In this document: piece by piece, positions 34,204 to 44,001 of the stretch
Position numbering within the stretch: the stretch's first letter is position 1
Layout of the letters: every line of letters begins with the position of its first letter
NCBI GenBank assembly: GCA_017306865.1
Contig: JAFKHH010000015.1
Coordinates: 124,001-188,000, forward strand
Direction of reading: 5' to 3'
DNA length: 64,000 bases
From: Filimonas sp.
GTDB taxonomy: Bacteria; Bacteroidota; Bacteroidia; Chitinophagales; Chitinophagaceae
Translations under genes and position numbers: made by a program
Notes under the pieces: model-generated
Told to the model about the DNA's origin: nothing
Seen by the model: only the letters and a program-made list of their open reading frames with translations
Databases searched by the model: none

Positions 34204-35124
34204 TTATTTAAGCTCAAAGTTCATGACTTTATGCGCAACCTTTTTATCTTTTAAAGAAAGGTTAAGCGTATTATTTTCATAATAAACAGTAAAATGATAT
34301 TTAATAGTATCTGTTCCTTGCATGTTGGTAAAAGTGATTTTCTCAGGGTAATTATCCTGGTCGTATTGGTAACTATAGGTGTATTCATGAGGAAAATAGT
34401 TTAGACACGTGCCACTATTGTTGGAACGTTCATTTAAACAATTATTTCCTTTAAATGGAAAGTCATATTGAGGAAAAAAATAAGAAGGGTATAAAGCGTT
34501 ATGCACATTGAATATGTAAAAAGCGCTGTTGACACCTGTAAATATGTTGACCTTATTGTCATACGTATAAGAGTTCTCTCGACCGCACACTAATGGGTTC
34601 GAATATCCCGTATTTAATTTTGTCAATTTTTTATCATTCCATTCAAGCGAGTAAAGTGTAGTATCCCTGTCGCCTGTATCTAGCCCATATGTATAGATTT
34701 TTTTCACTTTGTTGTCTCCATCATATACTAAAGAATCAACGAAACGCCCGCCATAAAATCTGGATAAAGGGTAATAAATGCGTGTAATCAGGCCAATTTT
34801 GTATTCGTAATGAGCTACCGTATCGGTTACCTGGGGTATTGTATCTGCAATGCCGAATTGTAAAGCGATTAATTTACTAGAAGAATCATAAACAGGAATC
34901 GTTAATGCGTACCATGATTTTGAAGTATCGCTGCCTTGATAATCGTGTCGTAGAATGCTGCTTAATAATCCTTGACTGTTATATTGATATTTAATGGAGA
35001 TGGTAGTGTCGTTATCCAATACAATTGATGAAACCCTTTTTGTGATGACTTTTTCAATTGGTGCTGTTTTTGTATTGCAAGCAAACAATGCAAATGCAAC
35101 TAAAAGATAGGTAACCTGCTTCAT
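34204..35124 (-). CDS. hypothetical lipoprotein
   Basis: A 306-residue protein with a lipoprotein signal: MKQVTYLLVAFALFAC gives a lipobox with Cys16. The rest is beta-rich and contains Asp/Tyr/Thr-heavy stretches (VAHYEYKIGLITRIYYP, LEWNDKKLTKLN) with a weak repeat feel like YD-type or DUF4595-like proteins. The Met at 35124 replaces an earlier one because it starts the signal. Function unknown; surface or periplasmic location is likely. Confidence 0.65.
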   Translation of the reverse strand: MKQVTYLLVAFALFACNTKTAPIEKVITKRVSSIVLDNDTTISIKYQYNSQGLLSSILRHDYQGSDTSKSWYALTIPVYDSSSKLIALQFGIADTIPQVTDTVAHYEYKIGLITRIYYPLSRFYGGRFVDSLVYDGDNKVKKIYTYGLDTGDRDTTLYSLEWNDKKLTKLNTGYSNPLVCGRENSYTYDNKVNIFTGVNSAFYIFNVHNALYPSYFFPQYDFPFKGNNCLNERSNNSGTCLNYFPHEYTYSYQYDQDNYPEKITFTNMQGTDTIKYHFTVYYENNTLNLSLKDKKVAHKVMNFELK

Positions 35125-35226
35125 ATTGTCTTCCGTACGAATGATGTTTATTCCCAAAGGAAAACGGATGTTTTTAAAATTTTATTGCTACAATGGAATT
35201 TTAAAAACTCATAAAAGCAGTATATA

Positions 35227-36054
35227 TCATTTCTTTCCTTCCAGTTGCCTCTTATCCCACGAGGCACGTGTAACCGTTGTCAGTTGATTATTAGCGCAGT
35301 TCCAGATGGATACAAAATTTGCAGACATTACGTAATGTACACTCCATTGTGCCATTTTCTCATACAACATCAACGTACAAATGTCAGTCGCTGTTATGTA
35401 ATCACCTGTTTCTGGTAAATGCGTGTGTACGCTTGCAAATGCAGCCTCCTTCGAGTATTCTATTGGCAGTATATTTTTGTGCAACACTTTTTTAGAGCGC
35501 AATTGGTTACTTTTTTTATCAAAAGTTAACAGGTAATCATTGCCAAAAACTACCACGCCAGATACTTGTGGGCCTGTTAATACATATACCTTATTCTCCG
35601 TTTCTCCGGTAATAGGTATCAGGTTCAGATCAGTATTTTTATACACCTTGAAAAAAGTATCTTTCTGTATTTCGCTTAACGCATTTTTTCGAAAGGAATA
35701 GATGCCCATTTCGTAAGTTGTAAAAGGGCGGCTGGCTGTATCTGTTACTGCTGTGGCAGTATTAAAACTGCTGTCAAATGTAATGGAACCAATCACCTGC
35801 GGTTGGGCATCCTTGGAGAAAAACACACAACGCGTAACAGCTTTATCCGCGTAAGAGAAATAACCACCAATATTGTTTCGCTGATCTTTGGCAACCTCTA
35901 AGAATATATCTGTGCCATACCAGGACGCCATCTCCGACCTATAAAGTGCCTTTCCTTCCTGTACAATGGAATCAACCACATGTTTATTGGCTTCCTGAGC
36001 TGATACGGTAAAGTAAAGACCGAGACAAATACAAATACATGCAAGTTGCTTCAT
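35227..36054 (-). CDS. hypothetical secreted protein with HTH-x-D motif
   Basis: A 275-residue exported protein (signal about 1-19, ending VSAQE). No family is evident. The C-terminal part has ASVHTHLPETGDYITATDI (about 214-232): a His-x-His then an Asp 12 residues later, close to the JAMM/JAB metalloprotease pattern H-x-H-x(10)-D but one residue longer. This may be a degenerate or variant JAB fold, or chance. It lies between two other unknown secreted proteins on the same strand. Confidence 0.6.
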   Translation of the reverse strand: MKQLACICICLGLYFTVSAQEANKHVVDSIVQEGKALYRSEMASWYGTDIFLEVAKDQRNNIGGYFSYADKAVTRCVFFSKDAQPQVIGSITFDSSFNTATAVTDTASRPFTTYEMGIYSFRKNALSEIQKDTFFKVYKNTDLNLIPITGETENKVYVLTGPQVSGVVVFGNDYLLTFDKKSNQLRSKKVLHKNILPIEYSKEAAFASVHTHLPETGDYITATDICTLMLYEKMAQWSVHYVMSANFVSIWNCANNQLTTVTRASWDKRQLEGKK

Positions 36055-36117
36055 GGAGCTGAGGTTGTATGTTCAATATACTAAACAATTGCAAGATTAT
36101 CTCATTGTTTAATGGTC

Positions 36118-36161
36118 GTATTGTTTAATTGTTATGTAGATGAGTGACAATTAAACAATAC
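36118..36161. repeat. hairpin repeat, 15-bp arms (GTATTGTTTAATTGT)
   Basis: Arms 36118-36132 and 36147-36161 are perfect reverse complements; member of the ATTGTTTAATTGT family also seen at 45256 and 55387. Confidence 0.75.
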
Positions 36162-36180
36162 AGCAATGCAACAATCCAGA

Positions 36181-37113
36181 TTACTTTAGCTCTTCCGGCG
36201 TGCCTTTCTTTCGTAGCCGGACCGCTGCATTCTTCTGGTAGTTACTTGTCAGGTTCACCTCATAGCGGTGTTCCTTGTCTGTAATGATCATTAAAGCAGA
36301 GTTAGGAGGGATGTCGCCCAGGTTTTCTGCATACATCAGCAGGTCATTATTAGAAGAGATGGAATCTACTTTTACATAAAAGCTGATCGGCTTGCGTGTT
36401 TGCAGTTCTTGTTTAGAAACTATAACCTGGTTGTTGTATAAAACGGTGATGCTATCATGGTCATACTCACCATTATCATAAAGGTCTATACGTACGGAGT
36501 CCTCTGAAACCTCTAGCGTTTTTACCAGTTCCTTCCGGCGCATGTTTGCCAAAGAAACCTGAACAGGTACAATAACCGGCTGAGGCGCTTCTACTATTCT
36601 ACTAAGCGTGTCACCTTTAGAAATCTCTTCCTCTACAAATTCCTTAAACGGCACTTCCTTCAGTTGTTTTACAAAGCGAACGTTGATAGGCGCGCAGGTA
36701 TAAGCGTGTGATTCATCGCTTTTAAAGCCGCCTTGCAGCGCTGTTTCTACTCGGGATACTTTTAGTGTAAACTCACCCTCCATCGGGCAGTCAACGCCAA
36801 TAGCTGTATTGATCGTTTTGTAGAATAGGATAGGGATCATTTTTATTTTCAGCAGGCGCTTGTCCGGAGTGTAAGTGCCTTTGATCTTGTTGCTGAAATA
36901 GCCATTGCGGAAGAAGTAATTGAACTCGCCTGTTACTACATTCCCTTTCTGTTCCAGTATCAGTTCGCACATATAGTTATTGGCGCTGCCGCCATCTTGT
37001 AATACCACATTACCCACGCCATACCATTTACCCTTTACTGTTTGTGCAGAAGCACCGGAAACAACAGATATAACCAACAGTATTGTTATGGTGAACAGGC
37101 TAAGTAATTTCAT
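36181..37113 (-). CDS. hypothetical secreted protein
   Basis: A 310-residue exported protein (signal from MKLLSLFTITILL to ASAQ, about 1-24). The first half is beta-rich (VKGKWYGVGNVVLQDG, GEFNYFFRNGYFSNKIKGTY) and looks like a small lipocalin-type or ligand-binding barrel. The second half has a C-terminal strand-rich module (VRIDLYDNGEYDHDSITVLYN in part) seen in other Bacteroidota secreted proteins. Function unknown. It lies 40 bases downstream of smpB on the same strand and may share its transcript. Confidence 0.65.
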   Translation of the reverse strand: MKLLSLFTITILLVISVVSGASAQTVKGKWYGVGNVVLQDGGSANNYMCELILEQKGNVVTGEFNYFFRNGYFSNKIKGTYTPDKRLLKIKMIPILFYKTINTAIGVDCPMEGEFTLKVSRVETALQGGFKSDESHAYTCAPINVRFVKQLKEVPFKEFVEEEISKGDTLSRIVEAPQPVIVPVQVSLANMRRKELVKTLEVSEDSVRIDLYDNGEYDHDSITVLYNNQVIVSKQELQTRKPISFYVKVDSISSNNDLLMYAENLGDIPPNSALMIITDKEHRYEVNLTSNYQKNAAVRLRKKGTPEELK

Positions 37114-37152
37114 TTTTTGTGATTTAGCGGATAACGACAATAATCATGCAAA

Positions 37153-37596
37153 TTATTTGATGTAGCGCTTGATTTCCTTCTCTACATCTCTTTTCTTAAT
37201 AGTTTCCCTCTTATCATGCAGTTTTTTACCCTTGCCAATGCCAATCTCCACCTTAACCAGGTTCTTATCATTGATAAAGACCTTCAACGGCACTATGGTA
37301 AAACCTCTTTCCTTGGTTTTGGCCTGTATGCGTTTCAGTTCCTTTTTAGTCAGCAGCAGCTTACGGTCATGCACCGCAATATGGTTATTGGCAGTACCCA
37401 TATCATACTCCGCTATGTATAAAGCGCGAACCCATAATTCACTCCCGTCAAAAAAGCAAAAGCTATCATTAAAGCTCACCTTGCCCTCGCGTATAGATTT
37501 CACCTCTGTGCCCAGCAATACAATACCTGCCACATATTTATCCTCTATGTGATAGTTAAAATAAGCCTGCCTGTTATTCATTTCCTTCGTAGCCAT
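37153..37596 (-). CDS. smpB: SsrA (tmRNA)-binding protein
   Basis: A 147-residue RNA-binding protein that delivers tmRNA to stalled ribosomes. Landmarks are NRQAYFNYHIEDKYVAGIVLLGTEVKSIR in part, LWVRALYIAEYD and the basic C-terminal tail KKLHDKRETIKKRD. Length is typical. The ATG lies only 9 bases past a terminator hairpin, so the message either begins inside that space or comes from readthrough. Confidence 0.95.
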   Translation of the reverse strand: MATKEMNNRQAYFNYHIEDKYVAGIVLLGTEVKSIREGKVSFNDSFCFFDGSELWVRALYIAEYDMGTANNHIAVHDRKLLLTKKELKRIQAKTKERGFTIVPLKVFINDKNLVKVEIGIGKGKKLHDKRETIKKRDVEKEIKRYIK

Positions 37597-37604
37597 AATA
37601 AAAA

Positions 37605-37624
37605 ATCCCGCCGTAAGACGGGAT
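37605..37624 (-). terminator. terminator hairpin abutting the smpB start codon
   Basis: ATCCCG (37605-37610) / CGGGAT (37619-37624) with an 8-base loop; on the minus strand six T residues follow directly, then ATT and the smpB ATG. Confidence 0.65.
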
Positions 37625-37710
37625 GCAAAAATAGTATTAATTGATAAATTGTCTAATTGCTTAATTATTCAACAATTTAACCATTGAACAATGTAGCAAT
37701 TGGTAACAAC

Positions 37711-38643
37711 TTAGCCTTTAAACAAAGTTATAATCTGTGCCAGTTTATCTCTCAGCACCTTCCTGTCTACAATAAAATCAAGGAAGCCGTGATCTAACAG
37801 GAATTCACTGCGCTGGAATCCCGGCGGCAGGTCTTTCTTGATCGTCTCTTTAATAACGCGCGGACCGGCAAAGCCGATCAATGCACCAGGTTCTGCAATA
37901 TTCAGATCACCCAGCATACCAAAGCTGGCAGAAATACCGCCAAACGTCGGGTCAGTCAGTAATGAGATAAACGGTAAACCTGCATCGCTCAGTTGAGATA
38001 ACTTTCCGCTTGTTTTAGCAAGTTGCATCAGGCTGAATGCACTCTCCATCATACGCGCGCCACCACTTTTAGAGATAACGAGGTAGGGGAGTTTATGTTC
38101 TATACAATAGTCCACAGCGCGGGAAAATTTCTCACCCATAACGCTACCCAGTGAACCACCGATAAATTCGAAATCCATAGCAGCTACAACCAACCCCTGT
38201 CCGTGTACGTTACCTGAAGCAACGCGCATACTATCTTTCAGGTCGGTTTTTGCATGTATTTCATCCAGTCTTTTCTGGTAAGGCTTCAGGTCTGTAAAGC
38301 CCAGGAAGTCCTTACTGCGGATGTTGTCGTAGTGAACAGTAAAATCCTTGTTGTCAAAAATAATTTCAAAGTAATCCTCACTACCTATGCGGTGGTGGTA
38401 ATTACACTTAGGGCAAACAAACAGGTTTTCTTTCAGTTCTGTAGTTGTGCAGATGTAGTTGCATTCAGGACATTTGCTCCAAAGCCCTTCAGGAGTTTCT
38501 TTCTTGTCTGCTGTAGATGTCAGGATACCTTTACGAAGGCGCCTGAACCATCTTTCCTTGGCTTCACCCGTCAAATTGTTTTCATCCTCACCGCCGGCAA
38601 GATTCGAATCGAAATCCTCGTCCTTTTTCATAATTACGCTCAT
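37711..38643 (-). CDS. accD: acetyl-CoA carboxylase carboxyltransferase subunit beta
   Basis: A 310-residue subunit of the fatty-acid-initiating carboxylase. A zinc ribbon uses C58, C61, C77 and C80; the carboxyltransferase core includes FMGGSLGSVMG-like FIGGSLGSVMGEK and SGGARMMESAFSLMQL. The N-terminus is extended by about 35 acidic residues (DEDFDSNLAGGEDENN) ahead of the usual start; an alternative Met is five codons in. The alpha subunit gene is not next to it. Confidence 0.95.
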   Translation of the reverse strand: MSVIMKKDEDFDSNLAGGEDENNLTGEAKERWFRRLRKGILTSTADKKETPEGLWSKCPECNYICTTTELKENLFVCPKCNYHHRIGSEDYFEIIFDNKDFTVHYDNIRSKDFLGFTDLKPYQKRLDEIHAKTDLKDSMRVASGNVHGQGLVVAAMDFEFIGGSLGSVMGEKFSRAVDYCIEHKLPYLVISKSGGARMMESAFSLMQLAKTSGKLSQLSDAGLPFISLLTDPTFGGISASFGMLGDLNIAEPGALIGFAGPRVIKETIKKDLPPGFQRSEFLLDHGFLDFIVDRKVLRDKLAQIITLFKG

Positions 38644-38707
38644 TAGGAATATTGAAGGTAATAAAAATAATTGCCCTGCCTTTACAGCACGGTCTTAAAA
38701 TAAAAAA

Positions 38708-38734
38708 CCTGCCCTAACAATTAGTCCGGGCAGG
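38708..38734 (-). terminator. terminator of the class I aldolase gene
   Basis: CCTGCCC (38708-38714) / GGGCAGG (38728-38734); on the minus strand a run of T residues follows. Confidence 0.75.
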
Positions 38735-38750
38735 CTGCAATATTAAGCAA

Positions 38751-39806
38751 TTATGCGATTGTAATCGAATTGTCGAGGTAAACATCCTGCGTAGCATTCA
38801 GCAAATCAACGCCTTCAGCAAAAGGACGCTGGAATGCTTTACGGCCCAGGATAAGGCCCATACCACCCGCACGCTTGTTAATTACGGCTGTGTATACAGA
38901 ATCAGCTAAGTCAGATGCACCTTTACTTTCACCACCTGAGTTGATCAGGCCTACGCGACCGCTGTAGCAGTTCAGTACCTGGTAGCGTGTCAGGTCTATC
39001 GGATGGTCAGAAGTCAGGTTTTGGTACACCAATGGAGAAGTTTTACCATGCTTAGTAGCCAGGTAACCGCCATTGTTAGTAGGTAATTTTTGTTTGATGA
39101 TGTCAGCCTGCAAGGTTACACCCAGGTGGTTTGCCTGGCCTGTAAGGTCTGCAGATGTATGATAATCAACGCCATCTACTTTAAATCCGTTGTTACGTGT
39201 ATAGCACCACAGGATAGTGCACATACCTAATTGGTGCGCATATTCAAACGCCTCAGCTATTTCCTTCAACTGACGTGCGCTTTCCTCGCTACCCCAGTAA
39301 ATAGTAGCACCAACACCGATTGCACCCATTTCCCATGCGCTTTTTACGCTACCAAACAAAGTCTGGTCATAACGGTTAGGCAGGCTCAGGAATTCGTTGT
39401 GATTTATTTTTACAATGAAAGGGATCTTGTGCGCATATTTACGACTCATGATGCCTAAAACACCAAATGTGCTCGCAACTGCGTTACAACCGCCTTCAAT
39501 AGCCAGTTTTACAATATTTTCAGGATCGAAATAGATCGGGTTTGGAGAAAATGCAGAACCTGCGCTATGCTCAATACCCTGGTCAACCGGGAAAATGCTG
39601 CAATAGCCGGTATCAGCCAGGCGGCCGCTACCCAATAAAGTCTGCAGGCTACGCAAAACCTGGTTGCTACGGTTACTATTGATCCAGATATCGTCTACGT
39701 GTGTTGGAGAAGGTAAATGCAGATCTTTCTTATCAATTTTAGGTTTGTGTTCCAACAGATAAGAGGCTTTGTCGCCTAAAAGATCAATGATTTTAGAATT
39801 TGCCAT
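38751..39806 (-). CDS. class I fructose-bisphosphate aldolase (FbaB/DhnA type)
   Basis: A 351-residue Schiff-base aldolase of the archaeal/DhnA family. Signatures are [19 protein letters not shown], a candidate lysine in [27 protein letters not shown] and [15 protein letters not shown]. It cleaves or forms fructose 1,6-bisphosphate. The class 1 fructose bisphosphatase gene lies 1.4 kb away on the other strand, which suggests a gluconeogenic setting. Confidence 0.92.
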   Translation of the reverse strand: MANSKIIDLLGDKASYLLEHKPKIDKKDLHLPSPTHVDDIWINSNRSNQVLRSLQTLLGSGRLADTGYCSIFPVDQGIEHSAGSAFSPNPIYFDPENIVKLAIEGGCNAVASTFGVLGIMSRKYAHKIPFIVKINHNEFLSLPNRYDQTLFGSVKSAWEMGAIGVGATIYWGSEESARQLKEIAEAFEYAHQLGMCTILWCYTRNNGFKVDGVDYHTSADLTGQANHLGVTLQADIIKQKLPTNNGGYLATKHGKTSPLVYQNLTSDHPIDLTRYQVLNCYSGRVGLINSGGESKGASDLADSVYTAVINKRAGGMGLILGRKAFQRPFAEGVDLLNATQDVYLDNSITIA

Positions 39807-40313
39807 GGCGTGTGATTGGTTAATATATTTTTATAATACGTGAAACGAACTACGGTACAAATCCCGGCTTTTGTTGTGTCACTCACTTCAACTGCCCCAA
39901 AAAGGCTGGGCAAATATAATGACTGCGAAGCATTTATAACGTATGAAATTTGCTAACGGGTGGTAGTGAGGAAATTGATTGGAAATTTGAGATTTTAGAT
40001 TTGAAATGGGGGAGTGGGATATGGATAAATTGTTGAATTGATATATTGTTGAATTGTTCAATAGTTAAATTGGTAGTATTATTAAATAACAAGAAATAAT
40101 TCCTCAATTAAGCAATTCATCTCAAATATTAAATCTCAAATTTCAAATTCCTCAAGTCGCGAAGCGGCTTTCCTATGCGCCCTATGCTCTCTTGAATAAA
40201 TTGAACATAGCTATTAAACAGCAATCCTTCAATGTATCTTATGTGCCTATGCACCTACTGTGTCTATATGGCGAAAAACTCGCTTCGATCAAAACAATTT
40301 AACCATGTAACAA
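39807..40313. repeat. 507-base repeat-rich intergenic region
   Basis: No gene is visible. It holds an inverted pair of the TTTGAGATTT family (about 39982-40010 with 40110-40147, ATCTCAAA words), ATTGTTGAATTGTT-type words (40030-40075), and a module starting GCGAAGCGGCTTTCC that resembles one at 57970-58110. Confidence 0.7.
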
Positions 40314-41096
40314 TTAAGCAATATCACCTACCAATCTTTTAAAATAATCCACCGCTTTCACCATCCTGCTGCCATACCAGCTAAACATTTCGCCATCTAC
40401 TAAGATCACTTTTGAAAATGGCAATTGTGCCTGCAGTTCTTCAATATGTTTTTCTTTAAACGGATATGGCTCGCTCGATAAAAAAACAAAATCAGGCTTC
40501 GCTTTTTGCAGTGCCTCAATATCTATTTCTGGATAACGGCGCAGGTCTGCAAATACGTTTCTAAAGCCACTTCGCGTAAGCATATCTGTAATAAAAGTAT
40601 CGCCTCCAACCGTCATATAAGGCCCTTTCCAGATCAGGTAAGCGACTGAAAATTGGTGGCTGATTATAAGATTTTCAAAGCCCGCTTTTATTCGTTGAAT
40701 AATTTCTGTAGCGTTATCGTTTTCGCCTGTAATATTTCCAACAGAACGGATCATTTGTAAGGCATCATCTAAATTATTGACATCACTGACCCAAACCGGC
40801 GCTATATTTTCAAGCGCCTCAATTTGCGCCTTTACGTTCTCCTCTTTATTAGCCAGGATCAGGTCTGGATTCAGCTCTTTTACAACATCAATGTGTACGT
40901 TCTTAGTCCCGCCCACTCTGCGTTTGCGGCGAAACCACTCTTCCGGGTGTACGCAAAATTTAGTGATGCCGGAAACGTTTGCATCCAGTCCCAGATCGTA
41001 CAATAATTCAGTCTGAGAAGGAACCAATGAAACGATTGAAATGGGTGTACTTTCTACACGAATAGTGCGTCCTAGCTGGTCTGTAAACAATGGCAT
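40314..41096 (-). CDS. BtuF-like helical-backbone metal/cobalamin-binding protein
   Basis: A 260-residue periplasmic-binding-protein fold with the family opening ISIVSLVPSQTELLYDLGL and the long backbone helix (about 95-125). Homologues bind cobalamin or iron-siderophore complexes for ABC importers. No signal peptide or lipobox is visible at the N-terminus (MPLFTDQLGRTIRVE), and no permease or ATPase is adjacent, so a cytoplasmic role is possible. This is a recurring form in Bacteroidota as far as I recall. Confidence 0.85.
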   Translation of the reverse strand: MPLFTDQLGRTIRVESTPISIVSLVPSQTELLYDLGLDANVSGITKFCVHPEEWFRRKRRVGGTKNVHIDVVKELNPDLILANKEENVKAQIEALENIAPVWVSDVNNLDDALQMIRSVGNITGENDNATEIIQRIKAGFENLIISHQFSVAYLIWKGPYMTVGGDTFITDMLTRSGFRNVFADLRRYPEIDIEALQKAKPDFVFLSSEPYPFKEKHIEELQAQLPFSKVILVDGEMFSWYGSRMVKAVDYFKRLVGDIA

Positions 41097-41247
41097 AATG
41101 CAAATTAAGTCGAACAGGCATTACATTTGCAAAATTGCTTTTCAATCATCGGTTGCTATATCAGACAGTTTACCATAAAAACACCTGTGACTAAAATCGA
41201 CTGCAATCTTTTTCGCACAGGGCTAAACTGTAAATAACAAAAAGCGT

Positions 41248-42261
41248 ATGAACATCAACAGGAACGTATTGACACTGGATGAATTTACCATCCAGCAGTT
41301 GCGAAATTTTCCCAACGCCACAGGTGAACTTAGTAGTTTGCTGCGCGATATTGGCCTTGCCTCTAAAAGAGTAAATGTAGAAGTAAACAAAGCCGGCCTG
41401 GTAGATATATTGGGCGATGCGGGCAGCATCAATGTACAAGGTGAAGACGTAAAGAAACTGGACATCTTTGCGAACAACCAGTTCATGGGGGTGCTTAAGC
41501 ACGGTATTAGTTGTGCTGGTGTGGGTAGTGAGGAAATGGACGACTTTGTCGTATTTGACGATGAAGTAAGCAACAATAGTAAATACGTGGTCATGTTCGA
41601 TCCGCTGGACGGTAGCGGTAACATAGATGTGAATGTGTCTATCGGAACCATCTTCAGTGTTTATCGCCGCGTAAGCGAAAGAGGTAAACCTTGTACCAAA
41701 GAAGATTTTCTGCAGGCAGGTAACAGGCAGGTCGCAGCAGGTTATGTGATCTATGGCTCGTCCACCATGCTCGTGTATGCTACAAGAAGAGGCGTTAACG
41801 GCTTCACACTCGATCCTTCCATTGGCGAATTTTGTTTAAGCCATCCCAATATTAAATGCCCTGAAGTCGGCAGGATCTATTCGGTAAATCATGGTAATTT
41901 CTTTCAATATGACGAACCCGTGCGCCAGTATATAGATACCTGCCAGCGTAAAACAAAAGACACCGGCGGCCCTTATACACAGCGATACATAGGAAGCATG
42001 GTTGCCGATGTGCATCGTAACCTGATCAAAGGTGGCATTTTCATGTATCCGAATACAATAGATAAACCAAAAGGAAAACTGCGTCTTCTGTACGAGTGCA
42101 ATCCGTTTGCGTTTATAGTAGAAGTAGCGGGCGGTAAAGCGACCAATGGCAAGCAACGCATTCTCGATGTGCAACCAACAGAATTGCACCAACGCTCAGC
42201 CTTCTTCGTTGGCAGCAGGCTGATGATGGAAGAGCTGGAGAGCTATACGGGGAAAGTATAA
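41248..42261 (+). CDS. fbp: class 1 fructose-1,6-bisphosphatase
   Basis: A 337-residue gluconeogenic phosphatase. The metal site is [11 protein letters not shown] with D118 and D121, and the acidic loop VGSEEMDD (about 92-99). The phosphate-binding regions [17 protein letters not shown] and FMYPNT are intact. It catalyses fructose 1,6-bisphosphate to fructose 6-phosphate. It is divergent from the BtuF-like gene. Confidence 0.96.
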   Translation: MNINRNVLTLDEFTIQQLRNFPNATGELSSLLRDIGLASKRVNVEVNKAGLVDILGDAGSINVQGEDVKKLDIFANNQFMGVLKHGISCAGVGSEEMDDFVVFDDEVSNNSKYVVMFDPLDGSGNIDVNVSIGTIFSVYRRVSERGKPCTKEDFLQAGNRQVAAGYVIYGSSTMLVYATRRGVNGFTLDPSIGEFCLSHPNIKCPEVGRIYSVNHGNFFQYDEPVRQYIDTCQRKTKDTGGPYTQRYIGSMVADVHRNLIKGGIFMYPNTIDKPKGKLRLLYECNPFAFIVEVAGGKATNGKQRILDVQPTELHQRSAFFVGSRLMMEELESYTGKV

Positions 42262-42602
42262 TTCAATTTGAAATTTGATATTTCAGATTTGAAATGGTTG
42301 GTTTCAAAGGTTTCAACGTTTACTGGTTTCATTATGGACTATTAAATGTTGAAACCTTTGTTTTTAAATGAAACGCTGAAACCTGTAAACTTTTGAAACC
42401 AATTTTTAGCGGGTGCAGCGAATATCAAATTTTAAATCTCAAATTTCAAATCCCCATCTAAATGTTGAAACCTTTGTTTTTAAATGAAACGCTGAAACCT
42501 GTAAACTTTTGAAACCAATTTTTAGCGGGTGCAACGAATCTCAAATTTCAAATCCCCATCTTTTGGTACAAATCTTGACTTATCTCCCTAAAGTTCCGAT
42601 AA
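42262..42602. other. 341-base repeat-rich gap before the CAP gene
   Basis: It contains the 116-bp direct repeat at 42343-42561 and, before it, GGTTTCAAAGGTTTC words that are the reverse complement of the repeat's GAAACCTTTG parts. No gene seen. Confidence 0.7.
42343..42561 (+). repeat. direct repeat, 116-bp unit, two copies
   Basis: The unit starting TAAATGTTGAAACC is repeated from 42459; the second copy lacks about 13 bases near its end (an AAATTTTAAATCTC-type stretch). It also contains several GAAACC words and part of the AAATCTCAAATTTC family. Confidence 0.85.
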
Positions 42603-43103
42603 ATGAAAAAGCTTCTTACGGCAGGAAGGGTAATTGTGTTAGGTTTCGTACTCTTTGCAATAGCATGTAAAACCGGCTCTACCAGTTCATCTGCGTCCCC
42701 TTCTAAAGACAAGATCATAGCCCTTGGTGGTATGGAAGACAAAATTCTATATTATGTCAATCAACACCGCAAAGAAGTAGGCCGCCCACCACTACAAATG
42801 TTGAGCGTGGCAAATACGGAAGCCTCCAGGCATAGCGCAAACATGGCCTCCCGCAAAACAGGTTTTGGGCATAGCGGTTTTGAAGATCGCGTAGCCCGCA
42901 TCCGCCAGTCTGCCGGTGCAATATCTGCAGCAGCGGAAAACGTTGCCTATGGCCAGTTAAGTGCGAAAGACGTTGTGAATGGATGGATCAATAGCAGCGG
43001 GCACAGGAAGAATATGGAAGGCAATTATACCTATACGGGTATAGGTGTGGCAAAGGACAAAAACGGCACTATTTTCTTTACTCAAATATTCCTGAGCAAG
43101 TAG
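42603..43103 (+). CDS. CAP (SCP/PR1) domain lipoprotein
   Basis: A 166-residue lipoprotein: signal with lipobox FAIAC (Cys22) and a CAP domain over about 45-165 (ILYYVNQHRKEVGRPPLQM, the SRHSANMASRKTGFGHSGF His pair, and SSGHRKNMEGNYTYTGIGVA). The conserved His and Glu positions are present. Bacterial CAP proteins are of uncertain function, perhaps binding lipids or cutting cell-wall components. It lies 15 bases before the ABC ATPase gene. Confidence 0.88.
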   Translation: MKKLLTAGRVIVLGFVLFAIACKTGSTSSSASPSKDKIIALGGMEDKILYYVNQHRKEVGRPPLQMLSVANTEASRHSANMASRKTGFGHSGFEDRVARIRQSAGAISAAAENVAYGQLSAKDVVNGWINSSGHRKNMEGNYTYTGIGVAKDKNGTIFFTQIFLSK

Positions 43104-43118
43104 TAACTTGCTGCGGTT

Positions 43119-43880
43119 ATGCAAAAAACGATCATCTCTGTTAAAAACCTGGTGAAGAAATACGGCGATTTCGAAGCCGTAAAAGGTATCAGCTTCGACG
43201 TATATGAAGGCGAAATATTTGGTTTGCTTGGCCCTAACGGTGCAGGCAAATCCACAACGCTGGAGATAATAGAAACGTTGCGGGAAAAAACGAGTGGCGA
43301 AGTCGTTGTAGATGGGTTTAACCTGGATACAGCGCCCAATGACATCAAAAAGCTGATCGGCGTGCAATTGCAGACATCCGGTTATTATCCCGGTTTAAAC
43401 CTTACAGAACTCATTCAGTTGTTTTCCGGCCTGTACAACAGGGATATTGACCCGCTAAAATTGCTGGATACCGTAAACCTGCGTGATAAAGCAAAGAGTA
43501 AATACAAAGAGTTGAGCGGTGGACAGAAGCAACGCTTCTCCATTGCAACTACACTGATAAACGAACCAAAGATTATATTTCTCGATGAGCCGACCACCGG
43601 TCTCGATCCGCAGGCTAGAAGAAATCTCTGGGACCTGATACGTGAAATAAGGGCTAAGGGTACAACAGTGATCATTACTACACACTACATGGATGAAGCG
43701 GAAATATTATGCGATCGCGTGGCTATTGTAGATGCAGGAAAGATCATTGCATCCAATACACCTGACCATTTAATAGACGATCTTGTAGCAACTGGTTTTG
43801 AGAGACCTAAAGAAGTAAAAAAAGCCAACCTGGAAGATGTATTCATTCATTTGACAGGAAAGGCGTTGAGGGAGGAGTAA
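43119..43880 (+). CDS. ABC transporter ATP-binding protein (no adjacent permease)
   Basis: A 253-residue ATPase with Walker A GPNGAGKS at 38-45, signature LSGGQ at 132-136 and Walker B/DEPT near 154-159. It is of the CcmA/drug-efflux type with a C-terminal extension after residue 215 (FERPKEVKKANLEDVFIHLTG). ABC-2 permeases normally adjoin such ATPases, but the next gene is unrelated, so its partner must be elsewhere. Confidence 0.9.
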   Translation: MQKTIISVKNLVKKYGDFEAVKGISFDVYEGEIFGLLGPNGAGKSTTLEIIETLREKTSGEVVVDGFNLDTAPNDIKKLIGVQLQTSGYYPGLNLTELIQLFSGLYNRDIDPLKLLDTVNLRDKAKSKYKELSGGQKQRFSIATTLINEPKIIFLDEPTTGLDPQARRNLWDLIREIRAKGTTVIITTHYMDEAEILCDRVAIVDAGKIIASNTPDHLIDDLVATGFERPKEVKKANLEDVFIHLTGKALREE

Positions 43881-44001
43881 AAGAAATTTGAAAATGATAT
43901 AATTTGAAAATGTGTAAATGGGTGGAATTGTTTAATTGTTAGATGGTTCAATTGTTTTCATTTTCAAATTAGCTTATTTTCAAATTTTCAAATTCATTAT
44001 A

